Position numbers and translations under genes: made by a program
Shown here: positions 29,101-37,047 of the stretch, piece after piece
Position numbering within the stretch: the stretch's first letter is position 1
How the letters are laid out: the number at the start of each line of letters is the position of its first letter
Notes under the pieces: model-generated
What the model was told of the DNA's origin: nothing
The model's database searches: none
The model's input: the letters and a program-made list of their open reading frames with translations, nothing else
Assembly: GCA_002722695.1 (NCBI GenBank)
Contig: PBMS01000008.1
Location: 14,965 to 59,468 of the forward strand
Length of the DNA: 44,504 nucleotides
Direction of reading: 5' to 3'
From: Methanobacteriota archaeon
Lineage (GTDB): Archaea > Thermoplasmatota > Poseidoniia > Poseidoniales > Poseidoniaceae

Positions 29101-30610
29101 ATTCGAACAGGTCCATACCGGTCACGAGGTGGTTTTGAACGTCCGCTGGCCAAGCCTCTTTGTTGACGCGGATGCCGTCTTCCATCGTCCACCCGTCCAT
29201 CATCAACAGCGGCATGATGGGGTGGTAATACGGGGTCGTGGTCAATTCAACTTGACCCTCGGCGGCCAATTCGCTGTACATCGGGAGGACGTTGCCCATG
29301 TGCTCGTGCTGCGCATCGAGCACGTAGTTGAGATTCGCAAGTGTGTAATTCCCGTTTTGCATAAACAACGCCAGCAAGCCCTCGTCCCGATGAGTGCTGT
29401 TGTAATCCCCTTGGACGTAATCGGGCGAAAACTGGTAGAGGTACCACAACACCTGAAGGTCGAGGAAATCTTGCGGTGCGAGGAGTTCGTCGTCCATGAT
29501 GGTGTCGGGTTTTAGATTGTGAAGCGTCATGTCGTAGAGTTCCTTGTAGCGAGCGCTCGACGGATAGAGCCACCCGAGTTTTTCATCGCTTTGCGAGACA
29601 TTGTAAATCCAGCCGCTGTTCCAAAACGATTGGAACTGCATCGTGTGGAGCTCAAGAGCGGTTGCGTTTGGATAACCGCCGTCGCTCCACGACCTCTTAG
29701 CGATGTCCGTGTGAACATCGAGCGTTTCGTTGAGGTTGTAATCAACGAGTTGCTCGATGAACGACGGAACGAGGTTGTAGGTGACTTTGGTGTCGGTTTC
29801 AGCCAATATGCCCGGCGAATCGACGTATTCGGTCATGGCGTGAACCCGAACCCAAGGCATCTCGTACATCCCGGTCAGCTTGTTCTTGTAGTACGGTTGG
29901 TGCTGGTGAAAGACGATGGCGAGGTTGAGTGCGTCGTCCACTTTTTCAACGGTGAGCGATTCAACGATTGGGAGATCTCTGGGGACGGTTGTGTTGGTGA
30001 TGTTTTCTGCGTGCCAAGCATGCGTGAAGGTTTCTGCCCCGTTGTTGCTGGCGGGATTTTGTGTGGGAAACGAAGCCCAGACGTTGCCTTCATCCTGCCA
30101 CTGTGCGTAGACGATGATTTCAAACGAGGTGGGCGAACCGAACGCCGACCAGGGCAGCGCGAGTTCAGTGGCCTGATTGTCAGCCCAGCCCGCATAGAGC
30201 TCGACCGGCGTGGACTGGTCGACCCACGCATTTCCATCGTAAGCGATGTGCTGGTTGTAGGTGTCGTCTTCCAGCACAAACCCGTGGTCTGCAGCGAACG
30301 GAAGGGTGTGTGCAAAACCCCAATCTCGAGCGAGGACGGAACCGCCCTCCGAGGTGTTCAGATAAACGAAAAGATCCGCTCCCTCAACGGTGGACTTCCA
30401 GTCCGTCCCGTCCCAACCGAGGAAGAGCATGGTTTCGTTCCAGGTCATTCGGAACTCAACGCCGCTGTCGTCGGTCGCCATGAGCGAATCCGCAGTCCAG
30501 TCCGAATGGGCCCCGTCAACCGTGATGTCGTCGGGGGTTTGTCCTTCGACAAATCCTGTAAAAAGAGAGGCGAAAAACACCAACACGATGAACACGGCCT
30601 TGGAGCGCAT
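26141..30610 (-). CDS. Secreted, membrane-anchored GH57 glycoside hydrolase (amylopullulanase-like) with flanking DOMON/CBM9-like and Fn3-like domains
   Basis: Signal peptide MRSKAVFIVLVFFASLFTGFVEG; GH57 regions AIVFHQHQPYYKN, GMWPSEQAVSPAMV, TVALDGENWMF; C-terminal Fn3-like domains and TM LQLVALIVVVLVLLAFLRVRG. Confidence 0.92.
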   Translation of the reverse strand: MRSKAVFIVLVFFASLFTGFVEGQTPDDITVDGAHSDWTADSLMATDDSGVEFRMTWNETMLFLGWDGTDWKSTVEGADLFVYLNTSEGGSVLARDWGFAHTLPFAADHGFVLEDDTYNQHIAYDGNAWVDQSTPVELYAGWADNQATELALPWSAFGSPTSFEIIVYAQWQDEGNVWASFPTQNPASNNGAETFTHAWHAENITNTTVPRDLPIVESLTVEKVDDALNLAIVFHQHQPYYKNKLTGMYEMPWVRVHAMTEYVDSPGILAETDTKVTYNLVPSFIEQLVDYNLNETLDVHTDIAKRSWSDGGYPNATALELHTMQFQSFWNSGWIYNVSQSDEKLGWLYPSSARYKELYDMTLHNLKPDTIMDDELLAPQDFLDLQVLWYLYQFSPDYVQGDYNSTHRDEGLLALFMQNGNYTLANLNYVLDAQHEHMGNVLPMYSELAAEGQVELTTTPYYHPIMPLLMMDGWTMEDGIRVNKEAWPADVQNHLVTGMDLFESELGFRPVGMWPSEQAVSPAMVEPVTDVGIQWMVSDEEILKQSTDTTGQYVDVEDAANLATPWMATGEEGGEIAVIFRDRVISDRIAFQYGTMTPEAAVSDFISYLDNVRQQLLDAGEDPSQHLLTVALDGENWMFMSEFQHYDNARPFMEEWYGRLAEHPTIVTTTPSEFLSKGTTLPEIDTIGTGSWIDGTLRTWAGEEEESLGWQRLVEARQALVDFEETNPDDPGLPAAWESLYIAEGSDWYWWYGLDQDSGYDENWDVLFKVHLSNIYRAINLDLPPYLQDLWTNPAVPNPAASGIVEPMIDGVALPGEWDGAARYDAPISGGEFDIESFHFGYDASNVFLRVDATTLDDLSLIEGTTQYDSPDLAIYFMQPNAVNFNEAETNFRTYYGNQILGFPSKYMVAFDFDTLREDGRAKWNLFSAQGKVGDQERWVLSGSSNLGGCAVDEVYEFAVPWADIGLAPRYSTRVKVVTSWRDSLSYGDGTDAEMAPPAPAEMVLPDLEDWVTLLELEDAVGDETGDGDYVYPLASDFNTPNGGGLWDATHLTVRQSAWNAQFILTMGEMTDIWGLSNGFSHQIVQIYVDQGETSYGRTSMLTGANAEVHPDWAWEVAISGTGEPGAVQAVQAQTGSASARGVDVSGDVESKTITFTVSKGVIGSDIPNYRYIIVIGSQDGFGTGKWRDVMEQPATWTLGGGENPAPDDGIDYDPNIIDVILEGEGQTDMLSSYDVSGHTYAQLTGFEMPEVPQQIFGASVDTVTSSSAVVTWSTTVADATSIQVAPAGQDPDPTAEQVWTAAGMDHAVTLTGLEVSTAYWAHIKANESTDATVWFNTSSVVDETPPDVLNLAAEVLEDGRVTVSWYTSESATESILIDGSSVHEDAFATKKNHVFTTDILADGTYALEVISADASGNVNQSSLSFTVDAGASPADDSDTQNAPTDEPQPAAEVSNTTLQLVALIVVVLVLLAFLRVRGHEPDGDDPWK

Positions 30611-30619
30611 TGCTCAGCC

Positions 30620-30631
30620 CTATCATGATAG
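30620..30631. promoter_or_regulatory. Perfect 12-bp palindrome between divergent GH57 and malQ genes
   Basis: ctatcatgatag equals its own reverse complement; lies between start codons at 30610 (minus) and 30662 (plus). Confidence 0.45.
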
Positions 30632-30661
30632 ATTGAAAGGCTTTATCGCTTGATGGGGGCC

Positions 30662-31903
30662 ATGGAAGGGAAAGGTGTTCTGTGCCACATCACCTCCCTG
30701 CCCAATTCAACCTTGGACGACGCTCTTCGTTTTCTGAGGTGGCTGCGCGATCAAGGGTACAGCGCCTGGCAAATGCTCCCACTGACACCGCCCGATGAGC
30801 ACGGTTCACCTTACGCATCCCCAACCGCATTTGCGACCTGGCCGGCGTTGATGCGTGGGACGGAAGCTGAATCAATGCCCGACGACGACTATTGGCTGGA
30901 GGACTGGGGGCTCTATGCAGCCATCAAAGAGGCTCACGGTCATCGACCGTGGTTTGAATGGCCACGTCCGCTTCGCGACCGCCATCCTGAGGCGCTTGAG
31001 GCCTATCGAGACCAAGCCAAGCACCACGTCCTCGAGCAGCGGACGGTCCAGCACGCATGGAACCAACTGGCTCATGAGGCCCGAAAATCAGACATCTCCC
31101 TCATTGGCGATGTACCGATGTTCGTCTCCCACGATTCAGCGGATGTTTGGGCCCATCGCAACCTGTTCCAACTCAATTCGGACGGAATGCCCGCTTTGGT
31201 CGCTGGCGTCCCACCGGATTATTTCAGTGAGGGCGGACAAAAATGGGGCACTGTTCTTTACGATTGGGACGCTCATCGCGACGAAGATTGGCGCTGGTGG
31301 AAGGAACGTATGAAGCGCATGCTCCGATTGTTTGACGTGGTACGGATTGACCATTTTCGAGGCATCCATTCCAACTGGGCGGTGCCCGTGGAGGACGACG
31401 ATGCACGAAACGGTTGTTGGCAGGACGGCCCGGCGGACGATTTGCTGAACGCCATCCACGATGTGGTGGTTGACGCCGATCAAATCCTCGCAGAGGACCT
31501 CGGTGTTGTTCCCAACGAGGTGGTGGAACTCCGCCGTCGTTTCAAGCTCCCCGGAATGGCCGTTCTGCACTTTGGTTTTGGAGGTGAAGCAAACAACCCA
31601 CACCATCCGCATGCGATCCAATCCGACCAGGTGGTGTACACCGGTACCCACGACAACAACACGACGAAGGGGTGGTGGGAGATGCTTGACCGGGAAACAA
31701 AAGGGAGGGTTTGTGCGCTCCTCGGGGACGACGAATCACCTCACAAAGGCCTGATTCGAATGGCCATGGAGAGCGCGGGGCGGATGGTGGTGCTCCCGCT
31801 CCAAGACGTGCTGGGCTTGGACAGCACCGCTCGAATGAACACCCCCGGAACACACGATGGAAACTGGCGGTGGTCGTTTGCTTGGTCCGACCTCCCGGGT
31901 TGA
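30662..31903 (+). CDS. malQ: 4-alpha-glucanotransferase (GH77 amylomaltase)
   Basis: GVLCHITSLPN, YSAWQMLPLTPPDEHGSPYASPTAFA, DVVRIDHFRGIHSNWAVP, LAEDLGVVPNEV, YTGTHDNNTTKGWW. Confidence 0.95.
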   Translation: MEGKGVLCHITSLPNSTLDDALRFLRWLRDQGYSAWQMLPLTPPDEHGSPYASPTAFATWPALMRGTEAESMPDDDYWLEDWGLYAAIKEAHGHRPWFEWPRPLRDRHPEALEAYRDQAKHHVLEQRTVQHAWNQLAHEARKSDISLIGDVPMFVSHDSADVWAHRNLFQLNSDGMPALVAGVPPDYFSEGGQKWGTVLYDWDAHRDEDWRWWKERMKRMLRLFDVVRIDHFRGIHSNWAVPVEDDDARNGCWQDGPADDLLNAIHDVVVDADQILAEDLGVVPNEVVELRRRFKLPGMAVLHFGFGGEANNPHHPHAIQSDQVVYTGTHDNNTTKGWWEMLDRETKGRVCALLGDDESPHKGLIRMAMESAGRMVVLPLQDVLGLDSTARMNTPGTHDGNWRWSFAWSDLPG

Positions 31904-31919
31904 AGAATGCTCCACCGTG

Positions 31920-31929
31920 AACAATATAA
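31920..31929 (+). promoter_or_regulatory. Putative TATA box for glgP
   Basis: AACAATATAAC about 25-30 nt before the ATG at 31953, consistent with a leaderless archaeal promoter. Confidence 0.4.
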
Positions 31930-31952
31930 CCCATTTTTTGGTGGTGCTACTG

Positions 31953-33602
31953 ATGCCACCCGTTGCGTATCTCACCGCCGAAATAGGGCTGTGGTCCGAA
32001 CTCCACACCTATTCCGGAGGTCTGGGGGTCTTAGCGGGCGATCACGTGAAATCAGCAGCCGACGCCGAGCTTCCTCTGGTGGGCCTGAGCCTGCTCTATC
32101 GAGAGGGATACGGTCGCCAGCACCTTGACGACAATGGTGTCCAATCCGAGTCCTACGGGCCCATCGACCCGGCGGAACACCTTACGAACACGGGAAAAAG
32201 CATCCAGCTGCCCCTCGATGGAACCGTTCTCCACGCCACAATTTGGAAAACCGACGTGGTGGGTGTGTCCGGACATGTCGTTCCCGTCTATTTCCTCGAC
32301 ACCTACCACCCCAACAACTCAACGGAATTCATCGGCCTAGGCGCTCGACTGTACGGGGGGGATGACCGAACACGCGTCCGCCAAGAGTACCTCCTCGGCG
32401 TGGGCGGTGTTCAGGCCCTTCAACACCTCGGCCACGACTTTGTTGGGATGCATCTCAACGAAGGCCACTGCACCTTTGCCATGCTCGAGATGCTGCGCCA
32501 GGGGTGGAGCCGAAAGGAACTGGCGCAACGTACGCTGTTCACCACGCACACACCGGTTCCAGCAGGGCACGACCGCTTTGAGTGGCAACTGGTCCGAGAC
32601 GTCGTTGGCGACCTGCTTCCTGCGGATGCTCAGGACCTCGTTCGAGGAGCCGGCGACCCAGAACAAGGGGGCCGTTGCTCCATGTCACATCTAGCGGTGG
32701 CCCTTTCAACATCGGTCAACGCTGTTTCAAATCTTAACGCCCAAGTTGCGTCCACGATGTTCGGCAGCACCCACATCGCACCCATCACCAACGGGGTTCA
32801 TCACATCACATGGACTTCGCCGCAAATGGGAGGACTGTTCGACAGCCACCTCCCCGGGTGGAAGGAAGACCCGGGCCAACTCGCCTACGCTGGAAGCCTT
32901 CCAGACGATGCATTGCTCGAGGCACGCACCGCCAGTCGTCGCATCCTGAGAGAACTGGTCCACGCCTCTACAGGTGTTCGATTGGATGAAGCCCGACTCA
33001 CCATCGGGTTTGCTCGCCGATTTGCAACCTACAAGCGGGCCAACCTGGTCTTCAGCGACCTCGAACGCCTCCGAGCGCTCGGTGCAGATCGGATTCAATT
33101 CGTGTTCAGTGGGAAAGCCCACCCCAAAGACGAAGGCGGCAAGCAGCTGATTCGAGACATCTTCTCCTCGGCCAAGGAGGTGGCTGACGACATCCCGGTG
33201 GCCTTCATCGAGAATTACGACATGGCGACGGGTCTTGCAATGACCAGCGGCGTGGACATTTGGCTGAACAATCCGATTCGACCTCTCGAGGCATCGGGAA
33301 CCTCAGGTATGAAAGCGGCCATGAACGGTGTTCCAAACTGTTCCATCTTGGACGGTTGGTGGCCCGAGGGTTGCGAGCACGGCGTCAACGGCTGGGCCAT
33401 CGGCCAATCCGAGGACGAGCGAGACGACGAGCGGGACGCCAACAACATCTACAACGTTCTGGAGCACGAAGTGTTACCTCTCTGGGACGAAGGCCCCGAG
33501 CGTTGGGCGAAACTGATGCGAGCCAGCATCGCCACGTCGGCCCGGTTTACGGGCACGAGGATGATCGCTGACTACCTGCACTTCTACAACCGATTTGCTT
33601 GA
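31953..33602 (+). CDS. glgP: Alpha-glucan (glycogen/maltodextrin) phosphorylase, short GT35 type
   Basis: MPPVAYLTAEIGLWSELHTYSGGLGVLAGDHVKSAADAELPLVGLSLLYREGYG; HLNEGHCTFAMLEML; PLP-site region EASGTSGMKAAMNGVPNCSILDGWWPEG. Confidence 0.95.
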   Translation: MPPVAYLTAEIGLWSELHTYSGGLGVLAGDHVKSAADAELPLVGLSLLYREGYGRQHLDDNGVQSESYGPIDPAEHLTNTGKSIQLPLDGTVLHATIWKTDVVGVSGHVVPVYFLDTYHPNNSTEFIGLGARLYGGDDRTRVRQEYLLGVGGVQALQHLGHDFVGMHLNEGHCTFAMLEMLRQGWSRKELAQRTLFTTHTPVPAGHDRFEWQLVRDVVGDLLPADAQDLVRGAGDPEQGGRCSMSHLAVALSTSVNAVSNLNAQVASTMFGSTHIAPITNGVHHITWTSPQMGGLFDSHLPGWKEDPGQLAYAGSLPDDALLEARTASRRILRELVHASTGVRLDEARLTIGFARRFATYKRANLVFSDLERLRALGADRIQFVFSGKAHPKDEGGKQLIRDIFSSAKEVADDIPVAFIENYDMATGLAMTSGVDIWLNNPIRPLEASGTSGMKAAMNGVPNCSILDGWWPEGCEHGVNGWAIGQSEDERDDERDANNIYNVLEHEVLPLWDEGPERWAKLMRASIATSARFTGTRMIADYLHFYNRFA

Positions 33603-36247
33603 GCCAATTCATCCTCGAGCTTCGCCTCCGCTCCCGGCGGCTTTTTCCCCGTGATGAGCAGCACCGCCAAGAGGAGAGCAACCACACCGATCAGCATCGT
33701 GCGAAGGGTCTCGCTGGTGGACGAACTGGAGGACGATGCGTCGTCCTCGCACGCACCGCATGTCGGCACCGGACATGCTTCGTTGGCGGGCACCTCCTGC
33801 GTGGTCCCGCAGCAATCGGGGCAGACCTGCATCGCAGGGCCCTCGGTGCTCTGGTTGGTGGGGTCGTCGGTCGAGTTGACGTCGGTGGAATTTGTTCCAG
33901 CAGGTGGTTCCGGCTCCGCCTCGGATTGGTTGGACGTGGTGTCGTTTGAGGCTTCGAAAACACACGACCCGTCGTCCTCGGTGGCTTGGGGGTCGTGGTT
34001 GGTGGCCGATGCGTCCGTGCACCCGGCAACAGCCGGCTCAGGGTAAGTGCAGGTTGCGTCGTCTTCGGTCGCCTCAGGGTCGTAATTCTCCGCAGCCGGG
34101 TCCATGCATCCCAACAACGGCGCAGCGTCCGTTCCACTGTCCGAGTCGTTGGCTGGAGGCATCGAATTCAGTTCAACCACGGAAACGGAATGAGCAGGGA
34201 TTGAAAGTGAACCGTTCTCCATGACGGCCGTCCCGAAACGAACGGAGTCGTTGGCTCCAAACCCGGACAGTTCCGTTGGACCACCTCGGTTCAACGCCAC
34301 GGTCATGACCTCATCGTCGTGCGTCATGTCGTAGACGAGAAGATTGGTCTGGGCGAGCCTGGTGCTGTACTCACCCTGACGCAGAGCGACGGAGGAGAGT
34401 CGAAGTTGACCGAGTTCGGAGATGTTCTCAAACAAGGAGGCTTCGTGACTGCTCCACTGGGATTCGCTGCGGTACATATGACGGTTGTCCGGGTCCGCTC
34501 CACCGTACTCTCCGTATTCGTCGCCGTAGTAAAGGAGCGGCGCTCCGGGCGTGGTCAGAAGCCAACCGTACGCTTGCAGGGCAGTGTGATACGCCGAAAC
34601 ATCGCCGGGTTGGCCGGGCAAACCCTGCTCCGCCCACTGGTTGTATGCATCGCCCGTTCCGGTGTCGGCACGACTGGTCAAACGAGGCACATCGTGGCTG
34701 CCAACGTAAGGCACCATCAGCGAGCCGGAAAGGTACTGGTCTTGGCTACGGTTGGTCCAGAAGTCGAGATGCTGGTAGTTCTCGTTGCCGGAGACAAAGA
34801 CGTTGTCCACCACGGCGTGGTACAGGACGAAATCGGCCTGGCCGTCCAAACCGTCCGGACCCATGTAGGCGTTGATGGCCCCGTACTGGCCCTGATTGGC
34901 CTCGAGAGAGTGGCCCGACCACCCCATGGCGGTTTCGCCCTTCAGGTAGACGTCGTTGCCGACCGTTTCGAACCGGTTGTTGATTTGAGCCACGAGGTTG
35001 GAAACAGCCAGGTTCTCAACGTGCTTCACCGCATCGATGCGCGCCCCGTCCAAATCAAAGGTTTCCATCCACCACAACGCATCGGCGATGAATTGCTCCG
35101 ATGCATTTCGGTTCTCCCAATTCACGTCGGGCATGTAGGCGGTGAACTGGCAGTCCAGTCGATGCTCGGTCCAATCGCACTCGGCCTGACCGCAAATGCA
35201 ACCGGAATTGAACCACTCCGGGTGGCTCTGGACATATTCGTGGTCTTCGTGAACGTGATTGACAACGAAGTCCATCATCACGCGAATGCCACGATCGTGA
35301 GCGGCGTTGATCATGGCATGAAGTTCGTCCTCCGTGCCCAAGCGAGGTTCAACGCCCCGAGCTTCCGTGGGCCAGTACCCGTGGAAGGCCGAGACGTCGT
35401 GCACGCCATCGGCCGCTTTACCCGTGCCCTGCGCAGCGGCGTTGAAGGGAGTAAGCCAAAGCGCATTGACACCAAGGTCTGCGAAATAACCGGATTCAAT
35501 CATGCTCGTCACGCCCGCAAAGTCGCCGCCCTGCCAGTCCGCACCGGAGGCCGCTCCGGTGGGGTTCCCGTCGTTGCTTTCGTTTCCATTGACGAAGCGA
35601 TCGGTCATGATCATGTACACCAGAGCGTCCTCCCAAACAAACGATGCGTGCGGTCCGCGCCAAAAGGGAACCAACAGGTCGTACGCTTGATGCCCGTGCG
35701 TGTCAAGACCTTCGATCTTCAGGGTGTGCTTTCCGTCTTCAAATCCATCGAGTGAGAGCGTCCAGACCGAGTGCTGGGCATCCCACGTCGCACCTTGGAG
35801 TGCAGTTGGCGTTCCGTCGGGCCCCGCCCCCGTGGAGCCAGCGTGATAGGTGACGCTGAGAGCCGTATCGGTCATGCTCGCAGTGTAGTAAGGACGGAGA
35901 TGGTCGTTTACTCGGAGCAGCGAATTCTCAATTCCATCGCAATACGATCGTTCGGGGTTTTCAGGGTCGAGGATGTACACACCATCGACCACGATTTTGT
36001 AGCAGTACAAGCCTTCTGCCAGTTCAATGTCCACCGACCACACACCTCCGGAGAGGTTCATGTCAACCGGTGCGTCCCAATCCCACTCACCTGCGAGTTT
36101 CACCGTGCTGGCTTCACCGACGTAGGAGACCGTGGTGGCCGTGGAAGATCGACCCGTGGTGGCCTGAGCGTCGTTGGAAAACAACGGCGAAAAGGAGACC
36201 ATCAGCAGGAGGAGGACCAGTCCCAACGAGGAGCGGACAAGGCTCAA
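33584..36247 (-). CDS. Secreted, membrane-anchored GH13 alpha-amylase family enzyme
   Basis: TTG start and signal peptide; N-terminal CBM48/Ig-like region; GH13 motifs VMMDFVVNHVHEDH, DLDGARIDAVKHVENL, YLKGETAMGW, VPYVGSHDVPRL; Cys-containing GCMDPAAENYDPEATEDDATC and GCTDASATNHDPQATEDDGSC repeats; C-terminal TM LRTMLIGVVALLLAVLLITGKKPPG. Confidence 0.94.
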   Translation of the reverse strand: MSLVRSSLGLVLLLLMVSFSPLFSNDAQATTGRSSTATTVSYVGEASTVKLAGEWDWDAPVDMNLSGGVWSVDIELAEGLYCYKIVVDGVYILDPENPERSYCDGIENSLLRVNDHLRPYYTASMTDTALSVTYHAGSTGAGPDGTPTALQGATWDAQHSVWTLSLDGFEDGKHTLKIEGLDTHGHQAYDLLVPFWRGPHASFVWEDALVYMIMTDRFVNGNESNDGNPTGAASGADWQGGDFAGVTSMIESGYFADLGVNALWLTPFNAAAQGTGKAADGVHDVSAFHGYWPTEARGVEPRLGTEDELHAMINAAHDRGIRVMMDFVVNHVHEDHEYVQSHPEWFNSGCICGQAECDWTEHRLDCQFTAYMPDVNWENRNASEQFIADALWWMETFDLDGARIDAVKHVENLAVSNLVAQINNRFETVGNDVYLKGETAMGWSGHSLEANQGQYGAINAYMGPDGLDGQADFVLYHAVVDNVFVSGNENYQHLDFWTNRSQDQYLSGSLMVPYVGSHDVPRLTSRADTGTGDAYNQWAEQGLPGQPGDVSAYHTALQAYGWLLTTPGAPLLYYGDEYGEYGGADPDNRHMYRSESQWSSHEASLFENISELGQLRLSSVALRQGEYSTRLAQTNLLVYDMTHDDEVMTVALNRGGPTELSGFGANDSVRFGTAVMENGSLSIPAHSVSVVELNSMPPANDSDSGTDAAPLLGCMDPAAENYDPEATEDDATCTYPEPAVAGCTDASATNHDPQATEDDGSCVFEASNDTTSNQSEAEPEPPAGTNSTDVNSTDDPTNQSTEGPAMQVCPDCCGTTQEVPANEACPVPTCGACEDDASSSSSSTSETLRTMLIGVVALLLAVLLITGKKPPGAEAKLEDELAQANRL

Positions 36248-37041
36248 GGGGACCCCTCCTGCGCCGGTTCGGTGGGTCGCAGCAACGTGTTGGCGGTTTC
36301 AACCAGTTCATCGAGGTGACGACAAAGGAAGGATTGGACGAACTCGTTGCTGGGTTGTCGATACGCTTCGAGTGGAGGTGCATGCTGTTGTAGCACGCCT
36401 TTGTCCAAGATGGCCACCCGGTCCGCAAGCGTCATCGCCTCGATTTGGTCGTGGGTGACGTAGATGGTTGTGGTTCCCAATTCATCGTGCAGTCGCCGGA
36501 TTTCATGGCGCATCTGGTGCCGAAGTTCCGCATCAAGGTTGGACAAGGGCTCGTCCATCAGCAACACTTGGGGACGACGAATGAGTGCGCGGCCCAGGGC
36601 CACGCGTTGGCGCTGTCCGCCGCTCAATTCCTTGGGTTTCTTGTCAAGGTGATCGGACAACTCCAGCATCGTGGCTGTTTCCTTGACCCGGCCCGCCATG
36701 TCTGCATCGGAAATCTTCTCCTCGCCCTTGGCCATACGCAGTCCAAACGTCAGGTTGTCGCGAACCGTCATGTGAGGGTAGAGCGCATAGGATTGGAAGA
36801 CCATGCCAAGCCCCCGGGCACCTGCTGGGAGGTGATTGACGGCCACGCCGTCGATGGAAACGGTGCCTTCCGTAATCTCTTCCAAGCCAGCCAACATGCG
36901 AAGCGTGGTGGATTTACCGCAACCAGAAGGACCGAGCAGGACAAGGAATTCACCGTCCCTGACTTCAAGATCGAGACCCTTGACCGCCTCAAAGCCGTCT
37001 TCGTACCGTTTCGAAACCCCTTCAAACTTTACACTCACCAT
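36244..37041 (-). CDS. malK: Sugar ABC transporter ATP-binding protein (MalK/MsmX-like), short form
   Basis: Walker A LGPSGCGKSTTLRMLAGLEE, signature LSGGQRQRVALGRALIRRPQVLLMDEPLSNLDAELR, H-loop YVTHDQIEAMTLADR; ends ~30 aa after the NBD. Confidence 0.93.
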   Translation of the reverse strand: MVSVKFEGVSKRYEDGFEAVKGLDLEVRDGEFLVLLGPSGCGKSTTLRMLAGLEEITEGTVSIDGVAVNHLPAGARGLGMVFQSYALYPHMTVRDNLTFGLRMAKGEEKISDADMAGRVKETATMLELSDHLDKKPKELSGGQRQRVALGRALIRRPQVLLMDEPLSNLDAELRHQMRHEIRRLHDELGTTTIYVTHDQIEAMTLADRVAILDKGVLQQHAPPLEAYRQPSNEFVQSFLCRHLDELVETANTLLRPTEPAQEGSP

Positions 37042-37047
37042 GTTGGT

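Noticed and set aside
29519-30628. 369-aa plus-strand ORF
   Set aside because: Antisense to the GH57 gene, which has clear catalytic motifs.
34319-35755. 478-aa plus-strand ORF
   Set aside because: Antisense to the GH13 amylase; long shadow ORFs are expected with this codon usage.
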